This document shows, in pieces, positions 17,630 to 31,378 of a DNA stretch of 33,589 nucleotides. Each line of letters begins with the position of its first letter. Positions within the stretch are counted from its first letter, which is position 1. The DNA is from Solidesulfovibrio magneticus str. Maddingley MBC34 (GTDB taxonomy: Bacteria; Desulfobacterota; Desulfovibrionia; Desulfovibrionales; Desulfovibrionaceae), in the NCBI GenBank assembly GCA_000307955.1, contig ALAO01000029.1:1-33589 (forward strand), given 5' to 3'. A model generated the notes under the pieces. The model was given only the letters and a program-made list of their open reading frames with translations, was not told the origin of the DNA and searched no databases. The position numbers were made by a program, and so were the translations under genes.

Positions 17630-18901
17630 TTACGCCCCGAACGTCCTGCCGGCCTCAAGGGCCAGCCCGATGCCGACGCTGCCGAACCTGCTCCCTTCCA
17701 CCGGTCGGGCTCCGGGCACGGCCTGGCGGCAAGCCTGGGCGATAAGCGGAATGGCCGTGCTGCCGCCCGTCATGAACAGCGTGTCTATCGCCGACGCCGC
17801 AACACCGGCCAGGCTGAGGCATTCCTCGATTTTCGACACAATACTGTCGGTTTCAGGCGCGATGTCGGACTCGAATTTCTGGCGACGCAGCGTCGCTTGC
17901 AGCCCTTTTTCCACGTAGTCCAAGGCGATCGAGGCGGCATCGTGCTCCGACAGCGCGATTTTGGCGGCTTCGACATTGCCGGCCAGACGATGGCCTTCCT
18001 GGCGCTTCATGATCCTGACCAGCCGATCGACCAGATCTTGCCGCTGCGCATGATATTGCATGTTCTTGACACCTTGCATGGCCCTGTTGTTATACAAGAA
18101 CACGATCTTGTGCCATGTCGCCAGCTCGCGATAGTACGTCGGCGGCAAGTCCAGTATGGGGTCGCCAGGAAAAAGGCTCCTGGTCCGCGTCCTGTAGCCG
18201 AAAAGCGGCATCACCTGCTCAAGACTGAGCTTGAGGTCCAAATCGGTTCCGCCGACATGCACGCCCGTGTTGGCGAGGATGTCCTGCTTGCGGTCGACCT
18301 TGCCCCGCCTGTCCGGCGACACCCTGACGATGGAAAAATCCGACGTTCCACCGCCGATGTCGACAATGAGCGCGAGTTCTTCCTGCTTTACCGACTGCTC
18401 GTAATCCAAGGCGGCCGCGATGGGTTCGTACTGGAAGAGCACCTCGCGAAAACCGGCTTTCCTGGCGATTTCTTCCAGATGCCCCTGGGCCAGGGCGTCA
18501 GCCTGCTCGTCGGCGTCCACAAAGCGGACAGGCCTTCCCATGACGACGCTGTCCACGGCATGGCCGACGGCGGCTTCCGCGCCAGCCTTCAAATGCCGGA
18601 CGAACGTGACAATGATGTCCTTGAAGGCAATGTTCTTATAGCCCACTTCCGTGGATTCGTTGACCAGCGAGCTGCCCAGTATGCTTTTCAGCGAACGCAG
18701 CAACCGGCCTTCGCAACCGTCCATATAAAAAGCTATCGCTTCATTGCCAAAGAGCACGGCATCTTCTTCCGTGTCATAAAACACCGCGCTGGGGATCGTC
18801 TCTTTCTCGTTCTCCAACGCGACAAGGCAAGGCAAGCCGTCCTTGAAAATGCCAACAGCGGAATTTGATGTTCCGAAGTCAATGCCAATAGCCACAGACA
18901 C
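17630..18901 (-). CDS. YegD-type Hsp70-like protein
   Basis: Actin-fold ATPase of the DnaK superfamily, 423 residues, without the full peptide-binding domain of DnaK. Signature motifs: phosphate 1 AIGIDFGTSNSAVGIF at the start, EPIAAALDYE, phosphate 2 LIVDIGGGTSDFSIV, and the adenosine motif DTLFMTGGSTAIPLIAQA near the end. It finishes in FGSVGIGLALEAGRTFG. It resembles E. coli YegD, a putative chaperone of unknown client. I chose GTG 18901 because GGAGAAG precedes it and the Hsp70 motif starts there; a longer frame to 18961 adds basic, unlike residues. There is no J-domain or GrpE neighbour. Base composition is lower in GC than its neighbours (25 of 60 bases at 18721-18780), which hints at transfer. 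Confidence 0.88.
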   Translation of the reverse strand: MSVAIGIDFGTSNSAVGIFKDGLPCLVALENEKETIPSAVFYDTEEDAVLFGNEAIAFYMDGCEGRLLRSLKSILGSSLVNESTEVGYKNIAFKDIIVTFVRHLKAGAEAAVGHAVDSVVMGRPVRFVDADEQADALAQGHLEEIARKAGFREVLFQYEPIAAALDYEQSVKQEELALIVDIGGGTSDFSIVRVSPDRRGKVDRKQDILANTGVHVGGTDLDLKLSLEQVMPLFGYRTRTRSLFPGDPILDLPPTYYRELATWHKIVFLYNNRAMQGVKNMQYHAQRQDLVDRLVRIMKRQEGHRLAGNVEAAKIALSEHDAASIALDYVEKGLQATLRRQKFESDIAPETDSIVSKIEECLSLAGVAASAIDTLFMTGGSTAIPLIAQACRQAVPGARPVEGSRFGSVGIGLALEAGRTFGA

Positions 18902-19343
18902 ACCTTCTCCGTAAACGTTTCGCGCCGACAGCCGCCCAGGACAGCGCCGACGCCTGACCATCAGACCGAAAAAAAGGAAGACCCCGTTGGCTTTTGGCCA
19001 AAAGGATCATTTTTCGTAAGGATTTCGTGGAATGGCTTTACGCGGCAGGGTCACGCCCAGGCGTGCCAAGCAAACCGTCCCGCCTTGAACGACAGTCCAA
19101 CCAACAGCGTCCGAACTTGAAAAAATGCCGCAAACACCGTGAGAAGTCAAACACCGAAACGCCATTCCTTAAAACGCGCCGGTCCCCGCCGCGATGGGCC
19201 GGCCGAACCTTGGCGACGCGACCCAAGGAGGCTATTCCTGATTGATAACGTACAGTTTTTGTGCGACAAATAGCACAGCAGGCGACAGGTCGCATTGTAC
19301 ATCGCCAGACGGACTTTGAAAATCGACCTCCAGGGAAGTACCC
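18902..19343. other. divergent intergenic region with a 14-bp palindrome
   Basis: This 442-bp gap separates the Hsp70-like and autotransporter genes. It contains the perfect palindrome CTTTTGGCCAAAAG (18991-19004). Near the autotransporter, TTGATA (19242-19247) and ACAAAT (19266-19271), 18 bp apart, make a weak promoter candidate with TTTGT-GCG-ACAAA symmetry (19258-19270). An AAGGAGG at 19225-19231 precedes no convincing gene. A frame of 83 codons at 18994-19245 has no ATG start or recognisable domain. Confidence 0.4.
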
Positions 19344-21272
19344 ATGCCAAAAGTGCTGCGTCTTTTGCTTCTTGCCGCCTTGCTCGCCCTTGTCGCGCCG
19401 CGCCCGGCCGATGCCTCGGGGGCCTTCAACCAGTTCGTGGCCCTTGGCGACAGCACCCTGGACAGCGGCTATTTTCGCTATACGTCCACGGGAAACGCGA
19501 CCGCCGACGCCATGGTCGCCGCCGCTGTGGCCGGCGGAGCCCAGGGCGGCTGGGCCGGCCCCGGGATCATGACCACCACGTTCTTGGCGGGCCGGTTCGG
19601 CCTCTCCGCCGAACCGGTCAGTATCGGCGGAACCAACTTCGGCAACGGCAGCGCCTATACGGCTCCCCTCAGCGCCACGGCCGGCGGCACGACGGCCCCC
19701 GGCGGCCTGCCCGGCAACGTGACCGCCACCGAACAGGTCGCCTCTCTCCTGGCCGCCAACGGCGGCGCCGCCAACACCCAGGCGCTGTATGTCGTCAACA
19801 GCGGCAACAACGACCTGATCTTCGTGCAAAAACAGGGCGCCGACTGGATCGCCGCCAATCCGACCTTCCTAAACGGCGTGGCGGCCCAGTTCACGGCCAG
19901 CGTGGCCAGCCTGCAGGCGGCCGGAGCCCGCACCGTCATGGTTCCCAACACCTTTTACACCTCGACCCTGACCGGTTTGGGCGGCCTTGTCCCGGCCAGC
20001 AACGTCGACGACTATGCCCGCGCCGTGGCCTACGGCAACACCAAGTGGTCGTACCTGACCACGGCCGGCGTGCGGTTCATCCCCGCCGACCTCACCAGCC
20101 TGTTCCAGTTCGTGGCCACCAATCCCACGCTGTTCGGGTTCACGCCGTCCTCGGTGCTGGCGTCCAACGCCCCGTCTCCGGTGGCCGCCATGGTGACCAC
20201 CTGGGCCGACATCAGCCCCGTCCAACTGCAAACGTATCTGTTCATTGACGGCCATCACCTGACCACGGCCGGCCAGAAAATCGAGTCGGATTATGAAGCG
20301 AGCCTGCTGACGGCACCGAGCCTGATGTCCCTGCTGGCCGAACTGCCCATACAGGGCGGCCTGGCCCGGACGGCCGTCATCCAGGGACAGATCGACCTGA
20401 CCGGGCAGCATCGCGGCCCGGCCGGCGTCAACGTCTGGATCGGCGGCGGCGTCGGGGCGCTGACGCTTCGAAACTTCTCCGGCTTCCCTGATGTCGCCGG
20501 CACGCCGTTTACCGGCTCGGCGGGCCTGGACTACCAGCTGCCCTGCGGCCTCATCGTCGGCGCGGCCTTTACCGCCGGAACCCAAACCCAGCAATTTTCC
20601 ATGGGCGGCGGGCACTTCGACCAGAACGACCAGACGTTTAGCCTCTACTCCGCCTATCAGGCCGGGCCGGTCTGGGGCAATGTCGTGGCCTCCTACGGCC
20701 TGGTTCAGGACAAGATCGTCCGCGACGTGGCCTTGGGGCTTTTCACCGACAGCAACAGCGCCACGACCACGGGAACGTCCCTGGGCCTGGCCCTTCGCGC
20801 CGGCGGCGACATGCGCCTGGGGCCGGTGATCACCGGCCCGGTGGCCGGTCTGGTGCTGCAGCAGGTGCGCATCCAGGGGTTTGCCGAATCGGGAACCAGC
20901 GGCGCGGCCACCGGCGGCAACGGCGTCACGGCCCTGTCCTTTGGCCGGCAGATCCGGGATTCGGCCATCAGCCAGCTTGGCTGGCGCGTCGCTATCGAGG
21001 CTGGCGACTGGCGGCCGTTCGTGGAAGCCAAATGGCACCACGAGCTAGTGGATCAGGCCGACCGCAAGGTCAAGGCCGCCCTGACCACGACCACGGCCGC
21101 GCCCTATTCCATGGCCGCCGCCCCGGTGAAAGCCGATTGGGCCACGGCCAGCCTGGGAACTTCCTATAAGATCAGCGAACGGGTGATGGTGCGCGGCGCG
21201 GCTTCGGCCATGGCCTTTGACACGCAAACCGTGAGCTACGGCGGCGACCTGGGCCTCAGCGTCAGTTTCTAG
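19344..21272 (+). CDS. GDSL-family esterase autotransporter
   Basis: Outer-membrane protein of 642 residues. A signal peptide ends near ADA-SG (residue 24). The passenger is a GDSL lipase/esterase: FVALGDSTLDSG with nucleophile Ser37, the second block around GGTNFGNGSAY, NSGNND as third block, and FIDGHHLT with Asp302 and His305 completing the triad. From about residue 365 the sequence becomes alternating beta strands (VNVWIGGGVGALTLRNFSGF onward) and ends in Phe (LGLSVSF), as expected for an autotransporter barrel that threads or anchors the passenger. The layout is that of EstA-type esterases. Shine-Dalgarno AGGGAAG precedes the ATG. The natural ester is unknown. It stands alone. Confidence 0.9.
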   Translation: MPKVLRLLLLAALLALVAPRPADASGAFNQFVALGDSTLDSGYFRYTSTGNATADAMVAAAVAGGAQGGWAGPGIMTTTFLAGRFGLSAEPVSIGGTNFGNGSAYTAPLSATAGGTTAPGGLPGNVTATEQVASLLAANGGAANTQALYVVNSGNNDLIFVQKQGADWIAANPTFLNGVAAQFTASVASLQAAGARTVMVPNTFYTSTLTGLGGLVPASNVDDYARAVAYGNTKWSYLTTAGVRFIPADLTSLFQFVATNPTLFGFTPSSVLASNAPSPVAAMVTTWADISPVQLQTYLFIDGHHLTTAGQKIESDYEASLLTAPSLMSLLAELPIQGGLARTAVIQGQIDLTGQHRGPAGVNVWIGGGVGALTLRNFSGFPDVAGTPFTGSAGLDYQLPCGLIVGAAFTAGTQTQQFSMGGGHFDQNDQTFSLYSAYQAGPVWGNVVASYGLVQDKIVRDVALGLFTDSNSATTTGTSLGLALRAGGDMRLGPVITGPVAGLVLQQVRIQGFAESGTSGAATGGNGVTALSFGRQIRDSAISQLGWRVAIEAGDWRPFVEAKWHHELVDQADRKVKAALTTTTAAPYSMAAAPVKADWATASLGTSYKISERVMVRGAASAMAFDTQTVSYGGDLGLSVSF

Positions 21273-21600
21273 TGTCGCGTCCGCGAAAAGCGCCTAGGGT
21301 GTTTTGCAGTCAACGGGCTAAAACCATTTATTTTCCTTAAAAAATACCCTCGAGGTTTTTGCAAAAATCGATTTCGACGACGTCCCGAAACCAGCGCGCG
21401 TCATAACAGGCTGTATTCGTTATGGGTTTCCAAAGGGCTCAGCCCTTTGGTCGCCGAAGGCTTCAAAACCGACTCTTTTTGCAAAACCCTCTCTCGTATT
21501 TTTCAAGGGATGCGACACGAGCCTAGCGCCCTCCCGGCCCGCCGACCGACGCGGCCGGTTCCCGGGCCTCGGCGACCGGGCAGCCAAACGGAGGGAGACC
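21273..21600. other. intergenic region with AT-rich tracts, no gene seen
   Basis: This 328-bp gap contains TTTTTGCAAAAA (a 12-bp palindrome at about 21357), a short TATTTT/AAAATA hairpin and the CCAAAGGGC hairpin at 21430. It is less GC-rich than its flanks. Nothing in it looks coding. Confidence 0.5.
21430..21450 (+). terminator. 9-bp hairpin, terminator or dispersed repeat
   Basis: CCAAAGGGC and GCCCTTTGG pair perfectly around TCA, followed by TCGCCGAAGGC rather than a T-run. Similar-looking hairpins with a trailing CGCCG(A/G)AGGC are, from memory, common between genes in Desulfovibrio genomes, so it may be a copy of a dispersed repeat. Confidence 0.45.
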
Positions 21601-22638
21601 ATGACTCGACGACTGCCGGTGCGGCGAAACAGCGTCTTGCCCTTGTGGCCGGGCCGCCTGATTGCCCTGGCCCTGTGCTGTCTGTTGCTGGTCGCCACGG
21701 CGGCGCGCGCCCAGACCGATCCCCTGCCCTCCTGGAACGAGGGACCGGCCAAGCAGGCGATCCTGGCCTTCGTGGGCGCGACCACCGAGCCGTCGAGCCC
21801 GGGCTATGTCCCGCCCGAGGCGCGCATCGCCACCTTTGACCAGGACGGCACGACCTGGGTCGAGCAGCCCATGTACACGCCCATGCTCTACTGCCTGGCC
21901 CGGCTGCGCGAGCTGGCCAAGGAGAAGCCGGAGCTGGCCGAGGCCGAACCCTTCAAGTCCATGCTGGCCGGCGGCCTGGAGCGCCTGGCCGACGCCTCCG
22001 CCGACGACATCGGCAAGCTCTACGCCGCGACCATGACCGGCATGCCCGTGGAGGCCCTGGGCAACCAGGTGCGCCGGTGGCTGGAAACGGCCCGGGACGC
22101 CCGCTGGGGGCGGCCCTACACCGAGCTTGTCTACCAGCCCATGCTGGAAGTGATGCAGCTCCTTCGCGCCCATGGCTACAAGACCTATTTCGTCACCGGC
22201 GGCGGCCAGGATTTTCTGCGCGCCTACGCCGAAAAGACCTACGGCGTGCCGCCCGAGCAGGTGGTCGGGACGCTCAACGCCACGAAGTTCGGCTACGACG
22301 CCGCCGGCCAGGCATTCCTCACCGAAGAGCCCAAACTGTTGCTCGTCAACGTCGGCCCGGGCAAGCCCCAGGGCATCCACCTCATGATCGGCCGCCATCC
22401 CCAGGCCGCGTTCGGCAACTCGGACGGGGACAAGGAAATGCTTGAATACGCCCAGGCCGGGGGCGGCACGCCGCTTATGATGCTCGTGCGCCACGACGAC
22501 GCCGAGCGGGAATACGCCTACGCCGCCCAGTCCAAGGTCGGGACGTTCCCCGATTCCTTAATGGCGGAAGCGGCTCAAAAGGGCTGGGTCGTCATCAGCA
22601 TGAAAAACGATTGGAAGCGGATTTTTTCCTGGGAGTAG
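21601..22638 (+). CDS. secreted HAD-superfamily phosphatase
   Basis: Probable periplasmic phosphohydrolase of 345 residues. A basic start, a hydrophobic stretch (LIALALCCLLLVATAARA) and AxA before Gln38 form a signal peptide. HAD motif I is FDQDGTTW (Asp80 nucleophile, Asp82 acid/base); motif II is FVTGGGQDF (Thr199); motif IV is FGNSDGDKEML (Asp275, Asp277). A helical cap between motifs I and II resembles that of phosphoserine-phosphatase-type HADs. The substrate is unknown. The ATG follows a GGAGGGAGACC. It has no obvious operon partner; the autotransporter gene lies 328 bp upstream. Confidence 0.88.
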   Translation: MTRRLPVRRNSVLPLWPGRLIALALCCLLLVATAARAQTDPLPSWNEGPAKQAILAFVGATTEPSSPGYVPPEARIATFDQDGTTWVEQPMYTPMLYCLARLRELAKEKPELAEAEPFKSMLAGGLERLADASADDIGKLYAATMTGMPVEALGNQVRRWLETARDARWGRPYTELVYQPMLEVMQLLRAHGYKTYFVTGGGQDFLRAYAEKTYGVPPEQVVGTLNATKFGYDAAGQAFLTEEPKLLLVNVGPGKPQGIHLMIGRHPQAAFGNSDGDKEMLEYAQAGGGTPLMMLVRHDDAEREYAYAAQSKVGTFPDSLMAEAAQKGWVVISMKNDWKRIFSWE

Positions 22639-23024
22639 CGGGACGCCCCCACGAGCCTCTCCCCTTTTCAGCGCCTCCGTGGCGCCGCGATCCCGCGCCC
22701 GCACGCCTCGACAGACGCGACCGGGGTTTTGGAAACGACATCTGTTGACGTGGTTCCGGCGTGATTGCAGGAATTCGCTCCCCGAATCGTCCGGCATGAA
22801 GTTCTCAGAGCAACCAACTGCAGCAATGACGTTTTGCCGCCGCGACAACTGCCGTGGACAAATGCAGTGGACGCGCGCGCGTCGTCTGGGTAGATATGGC
22901 TCATAGCGGGACCGCGCGCTTCGGACGGAGTTCTCCCGCCGATGGCGGCTCGGCCGCAGGAACAATCGCCAACGGACCCTTCCGCGGATGGAGTGGCCAA
23001 GCTCAGCAGAGGGACGCCCGCGTC
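22639..23024. other. intergenic region upstream of the giant kinase gene
   Basis: This 386-bp gap shows no recognisable gene. TTGACG at 22745-22750 could be a -35 element, but no good -10 is found at the right distance. Frames crossing the gap are extensions of the neighbouring gene or antisense. Confidence 0.4.
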
Positions 23025-28427
<5,403 letters not shown>

Positions 28428-28538
28428 CGGCCTGTCTCGCCTGGACAACGGCCGCCTGACGCCGCTGCTGCCCGGGCGCGACAGGCTGTTTGCAGGGCAT
28501 CCGCCGTTTTCGTGTTGTCCCGACAGGCTGCTCCCGTA

Positions 28539-28568
28539 TTGACACGACTGAGCGTTCGGCTCTAGGTT
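28539..28568 (+). promoter_or_regulatory. candidate promoter of the TetR gene
   Basis: TTGACA (28539-28544) and TAGGTT (28563-28568) are 18 bp apart. An inverted repeat GGATAT/ATATCC around six bases (28574-28591) follows and could be an autoregulatory site. If this promoter is real, the ATG at 28569 would lie before the transcript start, so the gene would begin at a downstream TTG. Confidence 0.35.
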
Positions 28569-29339
28569 ATGGTGGATATTTTTCCATATCCCCTCAACAA
28601 TACTTACCGTTTGGCGAGCAGCAGTGCATTTGCCGTCCCCATTCCGAGTCCAGCATTGAAAGCAGCGCCCTCCCCCAAAACAGCCCCCGCCCTTGAGCAC
28701 GGACGCCGGACTGTCATCGACTACGCCTCCCCCACCGTGGCCCGCATCCTCGACGCCGCCGAATCCCTCTTTGCCGCCGACTGCTTCGCCGGAACCCGGA
28801 TGGATGACATCGCGGCCAAGGCCGGGGTCAACAAGGCCACGCTCTATTATCACATCGGCGGCAAGGAAAAGATCTACGAGGTCGTGCTTTACCGGCACAT
28901 CAAGGCCTTCGCCGACGTCTTGGAAAAACGGCTCGAAGGTCTCGACGATCCTGTCGAAGCGCTGCTTGAGATCGTGCGCCATCACGCCGAGGCCGCCATC
29001 GCCGACAACCGGGCCTCCCGCACCGTCGCCCACGAACTGGCCGGCGGCTCGCCGCGCATGACCCCGGACATCGTCGCCCAGTACGCCCGCGTCTACGCGG
29101 CCACGGCCCGCGCCATGACCGCCGGAGCGGCCGCCGGCCGTCTGCGAGACATCCATCCGTCCCTGGCGCATCTCCTCATCTCCGGCCCACTTTTCGTCAG
29201 CGCCATCAAACGTCGCGCGACGCCGCTCCAGGCGAACGACGCCACCCTTGCACCGCGCTCCGAGCCTTCCCTGGAGGATTTGGCCCCACTTTTGGAGCAA
29301 CTTGTCCGGGACTTCCTGGCGCTGCCGCCAACACCCTGA
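28569..29339 (+). CDS. TetR/AcrR-family transcriptional regulator
   Basis: DNA-binding repressor type, 256 residues from ATG 28569, the only upstream ATG. The helix-turn-helix is in ARILDAAESLFAADCFAGT then MDDIAAKAGVNKATLYYHIGGKEKIYEVV. The remaining helices form a ligand-binding domain that cannot be typed. Residues 1-45 do not look like a TetR N-terminus, so TTG 28611 or TTG 28656 may be the true start. It lies 272 bp upstream of and in the same direction as the UbiD genes, whose promoter carries a perfect inverted repeat; it is the natural candidate to repress them and to respond to the substrate or a related aromatic acid (inference). Confidence 0.87.
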   Translation: MVDIFPYPLNNTYRLASSSAFAVPIPSPALKAAPSPKTAPALEHGRRTVIDYASPTVARILDAAESLFAADCFAGTRMDDIAAKAGVNKATLYYHIGGKEKIYEVVLYRHIKAFADVLEKRLEGLDDPVEALLEIVRHHAEAAIADNRASRTVAHELAGGSPRMTPDIVAQYARVYAATARAMTAGAAAGRLRDIHPSLAHLLISGPLFVSAIKRRATPLQANDATLAPRSEPSLEDLAPLLEQLVRDFLALPPTP

Positions 29340-29511
29340 AGCCGCCGCCGGTTGCGGCCGCTTCGCCACCCCTTTCCAAGCCTTTCCCCGTCGTCCTCGC
29401 CCCAGCGCGCCACGCTGCGGACCTTCCCTTTCCCGCGCAAGAACAGCCCTCTCCGATGCCGCCCCCGGGCGTTGCGTCTGGTGATTATTGCCTGACGCGA
29501 GCCGTTATTTC

Positions 29512-29540
29512 TTGACACTAACCAACCAGTTAGTGTTAAC
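29512..29540 (+). promoter_or_regulatory. promoter of the ubiD operon
   Basis: A consensus TTGACA (29512-29517) is followed after 17 bp by GTTAAC (29535-29540), a partial -10 match. It lies 71 bp before the first ubiD-family start codon. Confidence 0.6.
29515..29536. promoter_or_regulatory. TetR-type operator within the ubiD promoter
   Basis: ACACTAAC and GTTAGTGT form a perfect 8-bp inverted repeat around CAACCA. It fills the space between the -35 and -10 elements, so a bound dimer would block RNA polymerase. The adjacent TetR gene is the likely source of the protein. Confidence 0.65.
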
Positions 29541-29611
29541 ATCATTTCACCCTCAAGCACCCGCCTTTTGGCGGGGCAACCCGGCCCACGCCGCAACCTG
29601 GAGTGTCGTCC

Positions 29612-31246
29612 ATGACGCAACAACCCGCCGGTTACGACGATCTCGACGCCCAACTCGACAAACTAGCCGCCGCCGACCTGCTCCACACCATCGACCGCCC
29701 CATCGACAAGGACCGGGAGATGCACCCGCTGGTGCGCTGGCAGTACCGGGGCGGCATCCCCGAACACCGGCGCAAGGCCTTTCTCTTCACCAGTCCCACC
29801 GACGCCAAGGGCCGGCGCTATCCCGACGCCCGGGTGGCCATCGGCGTTTTCGCCGCCACGCCCGAGGTCTACGCCCTGGGCCTTGGCCGCAAGGTCGAGG
29901 ACATCGGACAGGCTTGGCTTGACGCCATGGCCGCCCCCATAGCCCCCCAGGAAGTCGCCGACGCCCCCTGCCAGGAAGTGGTCATCACCGGCGACGAGCT
30001 TTTGGGCGAAGGCAAGGGCCTGGACGCCCTGCCCATCCCCATCTCCACCCCGGGCTACGACACCGCCCCGTATCTCACCGCCGCCCTGTGGGCCACCCGC
30101 GACCCGGAATCGGGCATCCAGAACCTGGGCCTGTACCGGGGCAACCTCAAGGCCTCCAACCGGCTGGCCGTCATGATGGAGCGCTCGACCCTGGCCGGCG
30201 GCGGCGTCCACTGGCGCAAGTACAAGGCCAAGGGCGAAAAGATGCCCGTGGCCGTGGTCATCGGCGCGCCGCCGGTGGTGGCCTACACCGGGCCGCAGAA
30301 GCTGCCCCTGGACTGCGACGAGCTCACCGTGGCCGGGGGGCTGGCCGGCTGCCCCATCGAGGTCGTGCGCGGCAAGACCGTCGATCTCCTCGTGCCGGCG
30401 GCCGCCCAGGTCATCATCGAAGGCCTGATCGACACCGACGCCCTGGAGCCCGAAGGCCCGTTCGGCGAATCCCACGGCTACATGGCCCTGGAGGAATACA
30501 ACTTCTCCATGACGGTCACGGCCATCACCCGGCGCAAGAAATACACCGTCGCCTCCATCATCTCCCAGGTGACGCCCTGCGAATCGAGCGTGATCAAGAA
30601 GGTCGCCTACGAGCCGCTCTACTTGAACCACCTGCGCGACACGCTCAACATCAAGGGCGTCACCCGGGTGACCATGCACGAGCCGCTGACCAACCTGCGG
30701 CGGTTTCTGTTTATCACCATCGCCAACGGCACGCCCAACACCGAGGTCTGGCGGGCGCTTAACGGCGCGGCCAGCTTCACCCCGGCCATCGGCAAGTTCT
30801 GCGTGGCCATCGACGAGGACATCGACCCAGCCAACACCGATCAGGTGCTGTGGGCCATGGCCTACCGCTCCAACCCCGTGGCCGACGTCGTCATCATCCC
30901 CCATCGCGGCAAGGGCCACGGCCCAGAACTGCCCGGCCATCAGGTCGATTCCACCATGCTCATCGACGCCACGGCCAAGGGCGTATTCCCGCCGGTGGCC
31001 CTGCCCAAGGTCGAATTCATGGACCGGGCCAGGACCATCTGGGAGGAGCTGGGCTTGCCGGCGCTCTCGCCCGAGTCGCCCTGGAGCGGCTACAGCCTCG
31101 GCGACTGGTCGGACGAATGGGACGCCTGCGCCAAGCGCGCCGCCGACGGCGACTGGCTGGCCAACGGTCGCCGATCGGCCGCCAACCGCAGCGCCACCGC
31201 CGCCCCCCAGGACCCGGCCCGGGGCATTGTCCTGGCCGAGAAATAG
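29612..31246 (+). CDS. UbiD-family (prenyl-FMN) decarboxylase, copy 1
   Basis: Cytoplasmic enzyme of 544 residues that adds or removes CO2 on an aromatic or unsaturated acid with prenylated FMN. The family active-site set is present: Arg176 in LGLYRGNL, and Glu281 and Glu286 in EPEGPFGESHGY, corresponding to the Arg-Glu-Glu triad of Fdc1. Other hallmarks are KMPVAVVIGAPPVVA, AGGLAGCPIEVV, TEVWRALNGAA and VDSTMLIDATAKG. GGAG eight bases before ATG 29612 supports this start over a GTG at 29603. The second copy starts 132 bp downstream and ubiX follows. The substrate (for example a hydroxybenzoate) cannot be named from sequence. Confidence 0.92.
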   Translation: MTQQPAGYDDLDAQLDKLAAADLLHTIDRPIDKDREMHPLVRWQYRGGIPEHRRKAFLFTSPTDAKGRRYPDARVAIGVFAATPEVYALGLGRKVEDIGQAWLDAMAAPIAPQEVADAPCQEVVITGDELLGEGKGLDALPIPISTPGYDTAPYLTAALWATRDPESGIQNLGLYRGNLKASNRLAVMMERSTLAGGGVHWRKYKAKGEKMPVAVVIGAPPVVAYTGPQKLPLDCDELTVAGGLAGCPIEVVRGKTVDLLVPAAAQVIIEGLIDTDALEPEGPFGESHGYMALEEYNFSMTVTAITRRKKYTVASIISQVTPCESSVIKKVAYEPLYLNHLRDTLNIKGVTRVTMHEPLTNLRRFLFITIANGTPNTEVWRALNGAASFTPAIGKFCVAIDEDIDPANTDQVLWAMAYRSNPVADVVIIPHRGKGHGPELPGHQVDSTMLIDATAKGVFPPVALPKVEFMDRARTIWEELGLPALSPESPWSGYSLGDWSDEWDACAKRAADGDWLANGRRSAANRSATAAPQDPARGIVLAEK

Positions 31247-31378
31247 CCAACAACCGGCCGCCGGTCGCCTGATCGCGGCCCAGCGCGCCGTCGCGACCAG
31301 GTCGCCAGCCGTAGTGGGACTTTGCGCTGCACCGCAACTCCCGTCGCCTCCGCGCCGGGACGATCAAGGGGTTATCGC

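Larger units (their letters stand above)
17339..17632. repeat. 294-bp long inverted repeat element (MITE-like) between convergent genes
   Basis: The left arm (17339-17441) and right arm (17529-17632) are about 103 bp each and inverted copies of one another at most positions: TAAAG(T/C)CT at the outer ends, a shared 28-bp palindrome, TTTATAAATATA, ATGTGCTTTC and GAATTGGAAT at the inner ends. Between them is an 87-bp GC-rich core (17442-17528) with no open frame I can assign. The arms are AT-rich, unlike both flanks. The outer ends coincide with the stop codons of both flanking genes. The shape fits a non-autonomous transposable element; no clear target duplication is seen beyond an ambiguous CG. 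A bidirectional transcription end is an alternative. Confidence 0.75.

Noticed and set aside
17462-18868. Plus-strand frame of 468 codons beginning in the core of the inverted repeat, with an AGGAGG upstream
   Set aside because: It crosses the right arm and then runs antisense through the Hsp70-like gene, with no recognisable domain.
18994-19245. Small frame of 83 codons between the Hsp70-like and autotransporter genes
   Set aside because: It has no ATG or Shine-Dalgarno, no domain, and a composition typical of non-coding sequence.
22748-22767. Possible sigma-54 -24/-12 site (TGG...TTGCA) before the giant kinase gene
   Set aside because: The GG and GC elements are 13 bases apart instead of 10.
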